In this document: piece after piece, positions 47,521 through 57,130 of the stretch
Layout: each line of letters starts with the position of its first letter
Numbering within the stretch: position 1 is the stretch's first letter
NCBI GenBank assembly: GCA_964036045.1
Contig: OZ038385.1
Location: forward strand, 21,108,720 to 21,172,719
DNA: 64,000 nt
Direction of reading: 5' to 3'
Source of the DNA: Eutreptiella sp. 'Long Island Sound 2002'
Lineage: Eukaryota; Euglenozoa; Euglenophyceae; Eutreptiales; Eutreptiaceae
Position numbers and translations under genes: made by a program
The notes under the pieces: model-generated
Databases searched by the model: none
What the model was told of the DNA's origin: nothing
What the model saw: only the letters and a program-made list of their open reading frames with translations

Positions 47521-49085
47521 TTGTCAATCTGGTGCTGTTTCCAAAGAGTGCATCTCTGACTGGTTAGTCGCACCGGCAGTCACAGTAAGGGCTGAGCCAG
47601 GGTCAGAGTGAATATTGAGGCTGTGTCTTCTGTTGATATGACCCATGAGACCATCAGGTTGCAGACTCAGTTTCCCTATACCTGATTTTGGGCTGGCTGT
47701 AAGATGTTCGGCAGAGGCCATTTGTTGCCAATTCGGGGGAATGGCAGTGACGGACAGTGTCTAGTGTGACCTGAGTAGTGTTTTTGGTACCCATGAGTGA
47801 AAGAAAAGAAAACAATGAAAATGATGAACCCATGAGGATGCCATTTTATGTATTCTTGGGTCAACAAAAAATGTATTTGGGTTACACTTATTTTGGTACT
47901 TGGGTTTACAAGAAGTGTATTCGGGTTTCATAAAAAACAATTGTACTTGTGGTATATAAAGTAAGTAAGGAAGTATTTGGGTTGCACTTTTTTTCTTCAG
48001 CCGGTAAATCCTAAGAAAAGAACCCCAATTACAATCTTTCTGCATGGCACAAGATAATGGCCCCCATACGGTAGGGGATACACAGCCACAATGAACACAC
48101 TTTTCTGTTGTGGCTCTGATACGGCGGAGGATAGGAAGCCACATGACGCTTCTTCCACGTGGACCCTTTGGAGTCCAATGACTGCAAGGCTTATGTCGCC
48201 TGTTGACCCCTCGCTACTTTGGAGTCCTTGATATCGCATTTGCTGGAAGAATTTATCCATTACGCAATGTGCACCATCCATGCGGGGTGATGGAATGCCA
48301 CTATATCAAAGTGTCCAGAAACATACAAAATCAATCATAAATCACGGGGACTGTTCCCATCAGGAATGTAAAAGGGTCCAATGGTTCAAAGAGGCATCGG
48401 GGCCCTTCTTAATGAATGTGATAAAACTTCATTAATTCTACCATTTTCCGTGGATTGTTTTTTTCTAGGCGAAAATGGGGCTTAATTGCTTAATTGCGCT
48501 TAATTGCAGGACAAATACTGAGATAAAAGCATATTAAATGTTCAAAAGTGTGCAAAATTGACCAACTCCGGCCGGGGTTGAGACCCCTCTACCCCCCCCC
48601 CCCCGCCCGCCTGCTCAAGTTGGGGATGCTCTTGTTAGGACCAAGCAAAGTACTGAGGCCATCGCCACCCTGCTACAAGCCAATGGTGCCGCCTCCCAAT
48701 GAAGCCTTGACACCCTAGGCATTAAAGCCTTTGAGCTTGAGGTGCAAAGCCCCTCATCTCAGCCACAGCCGATGCGAAAAATGTGGAGGATAGCCATTCA
48801 CATATGTTAGCGGAAGGTGGTACAAGGTCCTAGAGGAGTATCCCAAAGATGCGCTAAGATTTCATTAATGAGCTCACCCGCCACATCAAACAGCAGTTTG
48901 AGGAGGATTGCATGGAAAACACGAGTCCAAGTGTGCATCTCTTGCGGGGTGCAAAATAAGGTGGAGTTTATAGCACTCAAGTAATTTTGAAATGTTCAAG
49001 TGTTTGTGCATAGACAATCAAGCTGAAGGGACATTGGCTGGAAGTGCCTAGGCGGGGGCATCCAGTATCCTGCTACCGGCGGAGC
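47521..49085. other. No intact gene; possible coding relic at 48780-48960
   Basis: Around 48820-48960 two frames join into protein-like text (KVLEEYPKDALRF, then after a shift NELTRHIKQQFEEDCMENT), suggesting a decayed gene or transposon. A C run lies at 48592-48604. The remainder is AT-rich and unassigned. Confidence 0.35.
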
Positions 49086-49914
49086 GTTAGTGCACCGGGC
49101 GCGCGCCGGGCATATTTTTTGACCTGCTCTTAGGGAGTGCACTAAGGGCACACTGTGCAACTATTTGGGTGTCTCGCCGTACTAGAGACCCATACTTTGA
49201 GATACTAGGGGCATCATTGTTGCCCCGAGCGTAGGTTTTGAATTCTGATTTTGTCCCCTTTGTTGGGGGCGCCCGAGAATGCAGGGGTTACATGCACTTC
49301 CGCCCTCTTTTGGGACCCTGAGAAGGCAGGGCTGAGGCAGTCAATTCTGATTTTGTCCCCTTGTTTGGGGACCCCCAAGAATGTAGGGGCCACGTAGCAC
49401 TTCCGCCCTCTTATGGGCCCCTAAGAGGCCCCAATGAGTTGCACTAGGCAGTCCGTGTTTTGTTGCATTTTACGCAGTTTTGCATTCGCAGGCAGGTGAG
49501 TCACCCCCCCCTATGTACCATGGGAGCATGTACCGCCTCATGTTTGGACTGGCGAAAGCAACTCGGCCACCACGCAAGATGAGGCAGAGGATGAGGCAAA
49601 AGTGTGTATGTTGTGTTCTCGGAAGCGTTCCACCATCAAAGTTTGTGATGAGTGTGAAGAGCACTATTGTACTGAATGTATTGACACCCACGCTTGTGGG
49701 ACCAATGTAGTTTGTTAAGTACAATACAAATGACATTTGGAGTTGTTGAATTCACAGCTATTGCCTTATTATGCAACATGCTTTGTTGGGAAGGTGTGCA
49801 GTCCAACTTGGTCCACTTGGGGGGCTTCTCCATGAGAGGGTAAATCTGGGGCTGAAGTCGGGATAGTTAATAGCAAAGTAGCGCGCCGGGCGTGTGCCAG
49901 GCATACGTTCCCCC
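49086..49914 (+). mobile_element. GYGCCGGGC-bounded repeat element, copy A, with a Cys-rich ORF
   Basis: The left end carries 11-mers GTGCACCGGGC and GCGCGCCGGGC (49090-49111) followed by ATATTTTTTGACC. The right end carries GCGCGCCGGGC and GTGTGCCAGGC (49881-49902) followed by ATACGTTCCCCC. The interior shares long stretches with copy B (62965-63640): ACTAGAGACCCATACTTTGA, TTCTGATTTTGTCCCC, AAGTACAATACAAATGACA, and CTACTTGGGGGGCTTCTCCA (one base different here). A partial internal duplication lies at 49239-49430. Copy A alone contains the small Cys-rich ORF. Confidence 0.7.
49500..49718 (+). CDS. Small Cys-rich ORF (B-box/RING-like) inside repeat copy A
   Basis: 72 open codons, probably an exon, since CAG acceptor-like sites lie just upstream. 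It reads WTGESNSATTQDEAEDEAK, then CMLCSRKRSTIKVCDECEE, then HYCTECIDTHACGTNVVC and stop. The spacing C-x2-C-x9-C-x2-C-x4-C-x2-C fits a zinc-binding fold such as a B-box. No start codon is evident. It may be the product of the element or a captured exon. Confidence 0.45.
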   Translation, partial: VTPPYVPWEHVPPHVWTGESNSATTQDEAEDEAKVCMLCSRKRSTIKVCDECEEHYCTECIDTHACGTNVVC

Positions 49915-49937
49915 ACTGACCACAGTTTGCCTATATT

Positions 49938-50095
49938 CAGTGCTGGTCTGGTTTGCACTACGAAAGCAGCAAGGCAAAACATTCAACAAACGGTGAGCAG
50001 GTGAGAACTGATTGAGTCTGGCATGGGGTCAGGATCATGCTGGCTATTCCAAAACCTGACATCATGCCCCCCTCCCCTCCTCTAGGCTCTGGGCA
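49938..50095 (+). repeat. Dispersed repeat (family at 49.94, 56.26 and 62.13 kb)
   Basis: It shares TCTGGCATG..GTCAGGATCATG and AAAACCTGACATCAT with 56265-56410, and the first block with 62133-62206. It lies directly after repeat copy A. Confidence 0.75.
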
Positions 50096-50479
50096 CTCCA
50101 AAGTTCACTGGTTTGGGAACGTCTGAATGTAAAGCGTGCCGGCGCCGGCATTGGGGGGGCACCACCGAAGCACTTGTGAGCAGAGGGCCAACCGTCCTAC
50201 TCTCACCCCCCCCCCCCCCAGCCCCCTTGGCGTGGGGTAACCCAATGTAAACAGTTTATTCCTAAAACAACCCAAACCGGTACATACACCCGGACCAACC
50301 AGCACATGTACACCCCCACTCATTGGCCCTGGCTGTCTTGTGTTTCGTCCCCGGTCCCCTCTTGATCCCCCCCCCCGCCCCCCTGGTGTGGAAGGAATGC
50401 ACGCCATCCGCATGTCTACACGGGACTTCCCACAGCCGTGGACCCGTGCCAGTCTCTCCCGATGTAGGTCCCTTAACCC

Positions 50480-53400
50480 ATGGCACTCAACACTGATGAG
50501 GTCGTCGTCGTCGGGCTCGCAGTGCGGGGCGCCGCAGGGATCGTCACCAAGAACGCCTTCTGGGAATCCCTGCACCACAGCGTGCCCCCCGTCCCGTGCG
50601 CCTCAACCCGCGCGGCCCCTGGTCCTGAAATGGCCCACGCTGCTGCGCCCTTCGATTTCCGGCCGTTTGGGGTCTGCACTGACGCCTTGGGGCTGCTCCC
50701 GGCCCGAAGTCGCTTTGTGCTGGAGGCCGTGTGTGACGCCCTGCTGGACGCGTACATTCCCCCGCGGACCCTGACATGCTCCCCCACAGCGCTGTACGTC
50801 ACCGCTGCCCTGGACCCACCGGGCCTGACGGCTCCGGGGTGTCCTGCTTCCCCCGCCACCATGGCCGAGAGCATTGCGGAGCTCTGGGGCCTGACGGTAC
50901 CTCCCACCACCATCGACCCCCGCAGAGACACCGGGCTCGATGCCCTCTCCCTGGCACGCCAGGCCTTGTGGGCAGGAAGCTGTGAACTGGGCATTGTCGT
51001 CGGTTGGGCGGGCACGGAAGCGGACCCAGGCCGGGGCCACTGCGCGGTGGCGGTGCTCCAATGCATGTCGACGGCTGTCGCGCGTGCATCCGCGAGTCGT
51101 GTCTACGCCGCTGTGCGCAGCCACAGCGCCTGTGGGCCTCCAGGCGACGGTGAGACTGGAGCGGCGGCCGCTGTCGCGCATGGGCTCTGGACGGCGGCGG
51201 GGATTCCACTGGAGGACGTCGCGTTTGTCCAGGTTTTCGGGGCCGCGCGACCGCCCATCCTGGAAGCGGCCCCGCCGCTGAGCGCCGCCCGGCCTGAGAC
51301 TTCCCAAAGGTATCCACCTCCGCCGATGGTGCACCGCGACCCGAGCCTGCACCTCGTGCCCGCAGTTGTCGCGCCCATCCTCGGGCTCATCAAAGCCGCG
51401 CTGCTCGTGCATCACGGCGTTAGCGAGGCAGTCCTGAAGCCGCTGGCGGTCCCCATGGCCGACCGCACGAGCTGCGTCGGGCTGTACGCCGAGAGCCTCA
51501 GTGGCCACAGGACGCTTGCGGTCTGTGTGCCCGCCGCTGCTGGAAGCTCGCCCCCCCCGGAGGAGCCCCCGGCGCCCCTTGTGCTCGTCCTGTCGTCCCA
51601 CGCGCGATCGGGGCTGGACACCCTCGACCGCGCCTGGCACACAGCGGCTGCTCGGCTGCCGCGTGCGCTTCTCCCGTCCGCCTGCCGCACGGCCTCTGCA
51701 CTCGACACCGCCCAGCGCCACCGGCGGGTCTACGTCGCGGGCCCCGGGGCCGGCCTGGTGGATGCGGAGGTCGTGTCGGGGGCGGTTGCCGACACGCGCG
51801 CGCCTCCACCCGTCGTCTTCTGCTTCGGCGGACAGGGGAGCGGAACGCCGGCCATGGGCCGCGGGCTCGGGGCGCAGTTCCCCGTGTTCCGGGCGTCGCT
51901 CGACCGCTTCATCGCGCTCTACGCCGAACTTTCGGGGGAGTCGCTTGCGGACGTCCACGGGTTCGGCCGCCGTGATCTGTCCGACGCTGCGGTGGCCTCT
52001 GGCGCGGTAGCCGTTCCCGCGATCACCTTCGCGCAGTGCGCCCTGGTGGACCTCCTCCGCACCTTCGGGGTTGTGCCAGACGCGTGCATCGGGCACAGCA
52101 CCGGCGAGATTGCCGCGGCCTACGCCGCGCGACGGCTCAGCGCAGCGGAGGTGGTTAAGATCTGCCACGCGCACGTCGGCGCGCAGGCGGCCATGCGACC
52201 CGGCGCAATGATGGCGTATGCGCGCGCGGCCGGGGACGCCGCGGCGGACATCGCAGCCGCGGGGCAGCGGGACGCCGTGTGGGTCGCGTGCGTCAACGGC
52301 CCCGCGGCTGTGACGCTCGCAGGTGACGTGGCAGCGCTGGAGGCGCTTGGTGCGTGCGCGCGCACCCGGGACCCGCCAGTGCTGTGCAAGCTGCTCAAGG
52401 GCGTGCCCGCATACCACAGTCCCCACGCCGATGCTGGAGCGGAGGTGTTCCGGCAGCGGCTGGTGAACGGAGAAGGGGACGAGGTGCAAGGCCCTGCGGC
52501 CGACGCGGGCCGGTGCGCGCTGGTGTCGGCCGCGACCGGCGGTGTCTATGCGCCGGGGGCTGGCGACGCTGCGGCGCACTGGTGCGCGGCGTCCCTCACG
52601 GGGCTAGTGCGCTTCCAGGAGGCGTGCGAGGCGGTGCCGGCCGCGCTGGGGGCCGCCCCCGCGGCCACGGTCGCCCTGGAGGTATCCCCGCAGGCCATCC
52701 TCGGCCACTACCTGAGCGAGAACCTGCCGGGGGTGCGCTACGTGCCGGCCCTGCGCCGTCAGGCGCCGGAGGGGCCGGCGTTCCTGGGGGCCCTCGCGCG
52801 GTTGTTCGTTGCCGGGGTGCCAGTGGACTGGGGCCGCGTGCCGCGCGGGGTCGGGGACCCCTCGCGGTGCGAGCTGCACATCCCGCCGCTGCCGTGGGCG
52901 GCGGCGGAGGTCACGGGAGCGGACGCGCGCAGCGCGCGGGAGCTCGTGGTGCAGGGGCTGCGGGAGGTGCTGGGCCTTGCGGCCGGCGCCGATGTGGACC
53001 CGACACGGGAATTCGTTCACATGGGGCTGGACTCCGTCATGGGGCTGCAGCTATCGCACTGGCTGTCCCTCCGGACGGGGCGGCAGTTCCCGCATGGCCT
53101 GCACCTGAGGTACCCCACGGTCGACGCCCTGGCGCCGGTCGTGCAGCCCCTCTGCTCTAGGGACGGCGAAGTCGGAGCGTCCCCCGGGAGGCAGGTCGCG
53201 TGTGCCGGGAAGCCTGAATGCGAACCGTTCCTGTCGTCGAGCGCCCCCGACAACTCGGATGTCGTGCTTATAGGCAGTGGAGGGCACACTAGAAGCGTGC
53301 TGATGGCGCTGCAAGCAGGTGGGCGCCGCTGCACAGGTATTTACACAAACCTCGCTGCACACGTCGGACGAGAGATTGTCGGTGTGCGTGTGGCCGGGCT

Positions 53401-55822
53401 ACTGAGTGATATTCCAGGTGACGCAGTACTTCACATAGCGCTCGGTGATCCGGCACTGAAGCGGCGTTTCCTGTCCGAGTTCCCAGGCCGGCAGTGGGCG
53501 ACAATCATTCATCCACTGGCTCGTGTACACGACAGTGCTGTTGTTGGCGAAGGCAGCTTCATTGGTGCAAACGCGTACGTCGAGCCGCTCAGCAGTGTTG
53601 GGGCACACACCATTCTTACTGCCGGATCTTTTGTTGCTCACGATTCAAAGGTCGGGTCGTTCACTCTCTTCGGGGGGAATGCATGCACTGGGGGGCTGGC
53701 CATTGTCGGAGACGACTGCATCATAGGGACGGGTGCAGCGGTTTCGCCGAGAACATCCGTTGGGAACGGCAGTAAGTTGGGGTCTGGGTCAGCGGCGCAC
53801 TTCGACATTCCTGCGGGATGTACTGCCGTAGGCACCCCAGCGCAATGGGTTGTTGCAAAGACCGGAGACAGTAGTGTGAACGCTGCCGAGCCCGCCAGCC
53901 CAGTCTCAATGCAGATCGCAACCGAGGCGCTCAGGGAAGTGCTCGGACTTACTTTGGGTGCTCCTATCAGTGGTGCAGAGAATTTGGAAGCGTTAGGGAT
54001 AACTTCCATCACAAGTATGGTGCTGTCCAATTCCTTGTATCGCCGCCTGGGTCATGCATTTTCGCCATCATTTCCGATCACACATCCAACTGTGAATGCT
54101 TTGGCGAGGTTGATCCAGCCATTCTGTCCGAAAGAGGCGGCATTTGATGCGGGTTCGGATGTTGCCATTTCATCTGCGCCAGAGAAGGGCAAGGAGCCTG
54201 AATGCGAACCGTTCCTGTCGTCGAGCGCCCCCGACAACTCAGATGTCGTTCTTATAGGCAGTGGAGGGCACACTAGAAGCGTGCTGATGGCGCTGCAAGC
54301 AGGTGGGCGCCGCTGCACAGGTATTTACACAAACCTCGCTGCACACGTCGGACGAGAGATTGTCGGTGTGCGTGTGGCCGGGCTGCTGAGTGATATTCCA
54401 GGTGACGCAGTACTTCACATAGCGCTCGGTGATCCGGCACTGAAGCGGCGTTTCCTGTCCGAGTTCCCAGGCCGGCAGTGGGCGACAATCATTCATCCAC
54501 TGGCTCGTGTACACGACAGTGCTGTTGTTGGCGAAGGCAGCTTCATTGGTGCAAACGCGTACGTCGAGCCGCTCAGCAGTGTTGGGGCACACACCATTCT
54601 TACTGCCGGATCCTTTGTTGCTCACGATTCAAAGGTCGGGTCGTTCACTCTCTTCGGGGGGAATGCATGCACTGGGGGGCTGGCCATTGTCGGAGACGAC
54701 TGCATCATAGGGACGGGTGCAGCGGTTTCGCCGAGAACATCCGTTGGGAACGGCAGTAAGTTGGGGTCTGGGTCAGCGGCGCACTTCGACATTCCTGCGG
54801 GATGTACTGCCGTAGGCACCCCAGCGCAATGGGTTGTTGCAAAGACCGGAGACAGTAGCGTGAACGCTGCCGAGCCCGCCAGCCCAGTCTCAATGCAGAT
54901 CGCAACCGAGGCGCTCAGGGAAGTGCTCGGACTTACTTTGGGTGCTCCTATCAGTGGTGCAGAGAATTTGGAAGCGTTAGGGATAACTTCCATCACAAGT
55001 ATGGTGCTGTCCAATTCCTTGTATCGCCGCCTGGGTCATGCATTTTCGCCATCATTTCCGATCACACATCCAACTGTGAATGCTTTGGCGAGGTTGATCC
55101 AGCCATTCTGTCCGAAAGAGGCGGCATTTGATGCGGGTTCGGATGTTGCCATTTCATCTGCGCCAGAGAAGGGCAAGGAGCCTGAATGCGAACCGTTCCT
55201 GTCGTCGAGCGCCCCCGACAACTCAGATGTCGTTCTTATAGGCAGTGGAGGGCACACTAGAAGCGTGCTGATGGCGCTGCAAGCAGGTGGGCGCCGCTGC
55301 ACAGGTATTTACACAAACCTCGCTGCACACGTCGGACGAGAGATTGTCGGTGTGCGTGTGGCCGGGCTACTGAGTGATATTCCAGGTGACGCAGTACTTC
55401 ACATAGCGCTCGGTGATCCGGCACTGAAGCGGCGTTTCCTGTCCGAGTTCCCAGGCCGGCAGTGGGCGACAATCATTCATCCACTGGCTCGTGTACACGA
55501 CAGTGCTGTTGTTGGCGAAGGCAGCTTCATTGGTGCAAACGCGTACGTCGAGCCGCTCAGCAGTGTTGGGGCACACACCATTCTTACTGCCGGATCTTTT
55601 GTTGCTCACGATTCAAAGGTCGGGTCGTTCACTCTCTTCGGGGGGAATGCATGCACTGGGGGGCTGGCCATTGTCGGAGACGACTGCATCATAGGGACGG
55701 GTGCAGCGGTTTCGCCGAGAACATCCGTTGGGAACGGCAGCAAGTTGGGGTCTGGGTCAGCGGCGCACTTCGACATTCCTGCGGGATGTACTGCCGTAGG
55801 CACCCCAGCGCAATGGAGCTGA
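50480..55822 (+). CDS. Polyketide-synthase-like protein: dead KS, AT, ACP, then tandem hexapeptide-acyltransferase/ACP units
   Basis: A single 1780-codon exon; start context ACCCATGG. Residues 8-330 have a ketosynthase shape (VVVVGLAVRGAAG at the start, PILGLIKAALLVHH near the end). The active-site Cys region reads TIDPRRDTGLDALS, and the EAHGTG and GH motifs read VQVFGAA and AVVAP, so Cys and both His appear lost. Residues 445-760 are an acyltransferase with GQGSG, GHSTGE (Ser540) and YHSPHAD (His646). A carrier follows, GLDSV with Ser852. From residue 912 a 328-residue unit repeats: Rossmann-type VVLIGSGGHTRSVLMAL, then a left-handed beta helix with VAHDSKVG (likely catalytic His) and GTPAQW, as in NeuD/PglD sugar acyltransferases, then a carrier with LGITSI (Ser1176, Ser1504). 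The third copy stops after its acyltransferase. No reductase, dehydratase or thioesterase is seen. Product unknown. Confidence 0.9.
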   Translation: MALNTDEVVVVGLAVRGAAGIVTKNAFWESLHHSVPPVPCASTRAAPGPEMAHAAAPFDFRPFGVCTDALGLLPARSRFVLEAVCDALLDAYIPPRTLTCSPTALYVTAALDPPGLTAPGCPASPATMAESIAELWGLTVPPTTIDPRRDTGLDALSLARQALWAGSCELGIVVGWAGTEADPGRGHCAVAVLQCMSTAVARASASRVYAAVRSHSACGPPGDGETGAAAAVAHGLWTAAGIPLEDVAFVQVFGAARPPILEAAPPLSAARPETSQRYPPPPMVHRDPSLHLVPAVVAPILGLIKAALLVHHGVSEAVLKPLAVPMADRTSCVGLYAESLSGHRTLAVCVPAAAGSSPPPEEPPAPLVLVLSSHARSGLDTLDRAWHTAAARLPRALLPSACRTASALDTAQRHRRVYVAGPGAGLVDAEVVSGAVADTRAPPPVVFCFGGQGSGTPAMGRGLGAQFPVFRASLDRFIALYAELSGESLADVHGFGRRDLSDAAVASGAVAVPAITFAQCALVDLLRTFGVVPDACIGHSTGEIAAAYAARRLSAAEVVKICHAHVGAQAAMRPGAMMAYARAAGDAAADIAAAGQRDAVWVACVNGPAAVTLAGDVAALEALGACARTRDPPVLCKLLKGVPAYHSPHADAGAEVFRQRLVNGEGDEVQGPAADAGRCALVSAATGGVYAPGAGDAAAHWCAASLTGLVRFQEACEAVPAALGAAPAATVALEVSPQAILGHYLSENLPGVRYVPALRRQAPEGPAFLGALARLFVAGVPVDWGRVPRGVGDPSRCELHIPPLPWAAAEVTGADARSARELVVQGLREVLGLAAGADVDPTREFVHMGLDSVMGLQLSHWLSLRTGRQFPHGLHLRYPTVDALAPVVQPLCSRDGEVGASPGRQVACAGKPECEPFLSSSAPDNSDVVLIGSGGHTRSVLMALQAGGRRCTGIYTNLAAHVGREIVGVRVAGLLSDIPGDAVLHIALGDPALKRRFLSEFPGRQWATIIHPLARVHDSAVVGEGSFIGANAYVEPLSSVGAHTILTAGSFVAHDSKVGSFTLFGGNACTGGLAIVGDDCIIGTGAAVSPRTSVGNGSKLGSGSAAHFDIPAGCTAVGTPAQWVVAKTGDSSVNAAEPASPVSMQIATEALREVLGLTLGAPISGAENLEALGITSITSMVLSNSLYRRLGHAFSPSFPITHPTVNALARLIQPFCPKEAAFDAGSDVAISSAPEKGKEPECEPFLSSSAPDNSDVVLIGSGGHTRSVLMALQAGGRRCTGIYTNLAAHVGREIVGVRVAGLLSDIPGDAVLHIALGDPALKRRFLSEFPGRQWATIIHPLARVHDSAVVGEGSFIGANAYVEPLSSVGAHTILTAGSFVAHDSKVGSFTLFGGNACTGGLAIVGDDCIIGTGAAVSPRTSVGNGSKLGSGSAAHFDIPAGCTAVGTPAQWVVAKTGDSSVNAAEPASPVSMQIATEALREVLGLTLGAPISGAENLEALGITSITSMVLSNSLYRRLGHAFSPSFPITHPTVNALARLIQPFCPKEAAFDAGSDVAISSAPEKGKEPECEPFLSSSAPDNSDVVLIGSGGHTRSVLMALQAGGRRCTGIYTNLAAHVGREIVGVRVAGLLSDIPGDAVLHIALGDPALKRRFLSEFPGRQWATIIHPLARVHDSAVVGEGSFIGANAYVEPLSSVGAHTILTAGSFVAHDSKVGSFTLFGGNACTGGLAIVGDDCIIGTGAAVSPRTSVGNGSKLGSGSAAHFDIPAGCTAVGTPAQWS
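53213..55822 (+). repeat. 984-bp coding tandem repeat inside the PKS-like gene (2.65 copies)
   Basis: Copies start at 53213, 54197 and 55181, exactly 984 bases (328 codons) apart, and differ at only a handful of sites, for example GGATCTTTT or GGATCCTTT, and AGTAGTGTG or AGTAGCGTG. Copy 3 ends at CAATGGAGCTGA, where copies 1 and 2 read CAATGGGTTGTT. Confidence 0.97.
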
Positions 55823-57130
55823 GGTGACTGTACTCCGAGGTACTCTAAACAGCGGCCCTAAGTGGTGCAACAGAGGTTTTTGGTGCACACATTGAAGTCT
55901 TCTGTTGTTACACAAAGCGGCAGCCTGTACCGATTCTGTACTGAGCACGGCGGCTGCTTTTGTGGAGGGCAGCTCAGTCAGGGCGGGGGGGGGGGGCAGG
56001 TGCCATTGATGATTTTTACAGCCCCCCCCCCCCCTGAGAAATGCATGCTGCTTACCCTGTACAATCTAGGCCACAACAATCACAGCAAAGGTGAGGTCAC
56101 AGATGCGTGTACATACGGATGGAAGGCAACTCGAACATCGGCAGAAGCACCGGGACGGTCGCCTAGTAAAAACCCGTGCTCTGTGCGAACTTGTTCATGA
56201 ACAATGGCTGGAATTGTCTATGGCGGGGACATCCAGTTCAGCCAACCGACCATTTGATGCCCTGCGAAGTGCTGGTCTGGTTTGCGCTGCAAGAGCAGCA
56301 AGGCAAAACAGTTTATGAGCAAAGGACAGCTGGATTGAATGGAACTGAATAAGTCTGGCATGTGATCAGGATCATGCTGGTTATTTCAAAACCTGACATC
56401 ATTGGCCCCCTGTGAAGCATCCAAGTCAAACGGAGGAAGGGACATGCCTGTGATCTGAACTGAGGCCCTAGCCAACCGGACGCCACAAGGCACGGCACAC
56501 TCAAGGCCCCAGCTTGCACTGGCGCTACACAACGCGAACAGTCGGTCATGAAGGTCATGTGGCAATGGCAGCTGGAGCCAACGCATAGCGGCGCATACCT
56601 AACCATTTGCAGCCCCCCACTCCCCTTTTGCGAGAGCAACGCCCCTCGTCAGGGCAGAGGTGTTGTTTCCATCGCTACGCCGACCCCCATGCCCGCAGCT
56701 TGCAGGACCTTAATGGGATGCCTTGTTTCCGCAACTGCTGGAACCGTGGAGTTTTGGCGGTTCCCTTTTCTGGTGGTCCATGAGAATCAAGTGTTTCCTT
56801 TGATTTGGGGGTTGGGGATGGCATTCCAGGGATGCTGATGACTGTCCTGCCACTTGGTCCCCCCCCCCCCCCCTTCAGTACATGATGCACCTCCATAGAC
56901 GTGGCTGTCTGGGCCTTGATGAGGCATTGCTTTGCTGCTGGTGTCTTTTTCACGGTGCATGCACTTGTGATTAACCAAAAAGAGTATACCTGTCCTTTGA
57001 ATGGAGTCAAAGTGGTCACAAAAATTTTCGGGACCTGCTACTTGTGTCTACGGGGGGGTTGCATGAACCGTGTGTGCACCGTGCGCACACCGTGCACCTT
57101 TTAGGGTATTGTTTGTTCCCCAGATCCACA
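55823..57130. other. No recognised gene; repeats and G/C runs
   Basis: It contains G and C homopolymers at about 55983, 56024 and 56862, and a second copy of the 49.94-kb dispersed repeat at 56265-56410. Confidence 0.5.

Noticed and set aside
50603-52579. 658-codon antisense ORF under the PKS-like gene
   Set aside because: It is Arg/His-rich, has no domain, and lies opposite a frame with clear AT and KS features in GC-rich DNA; a shadow ORF.
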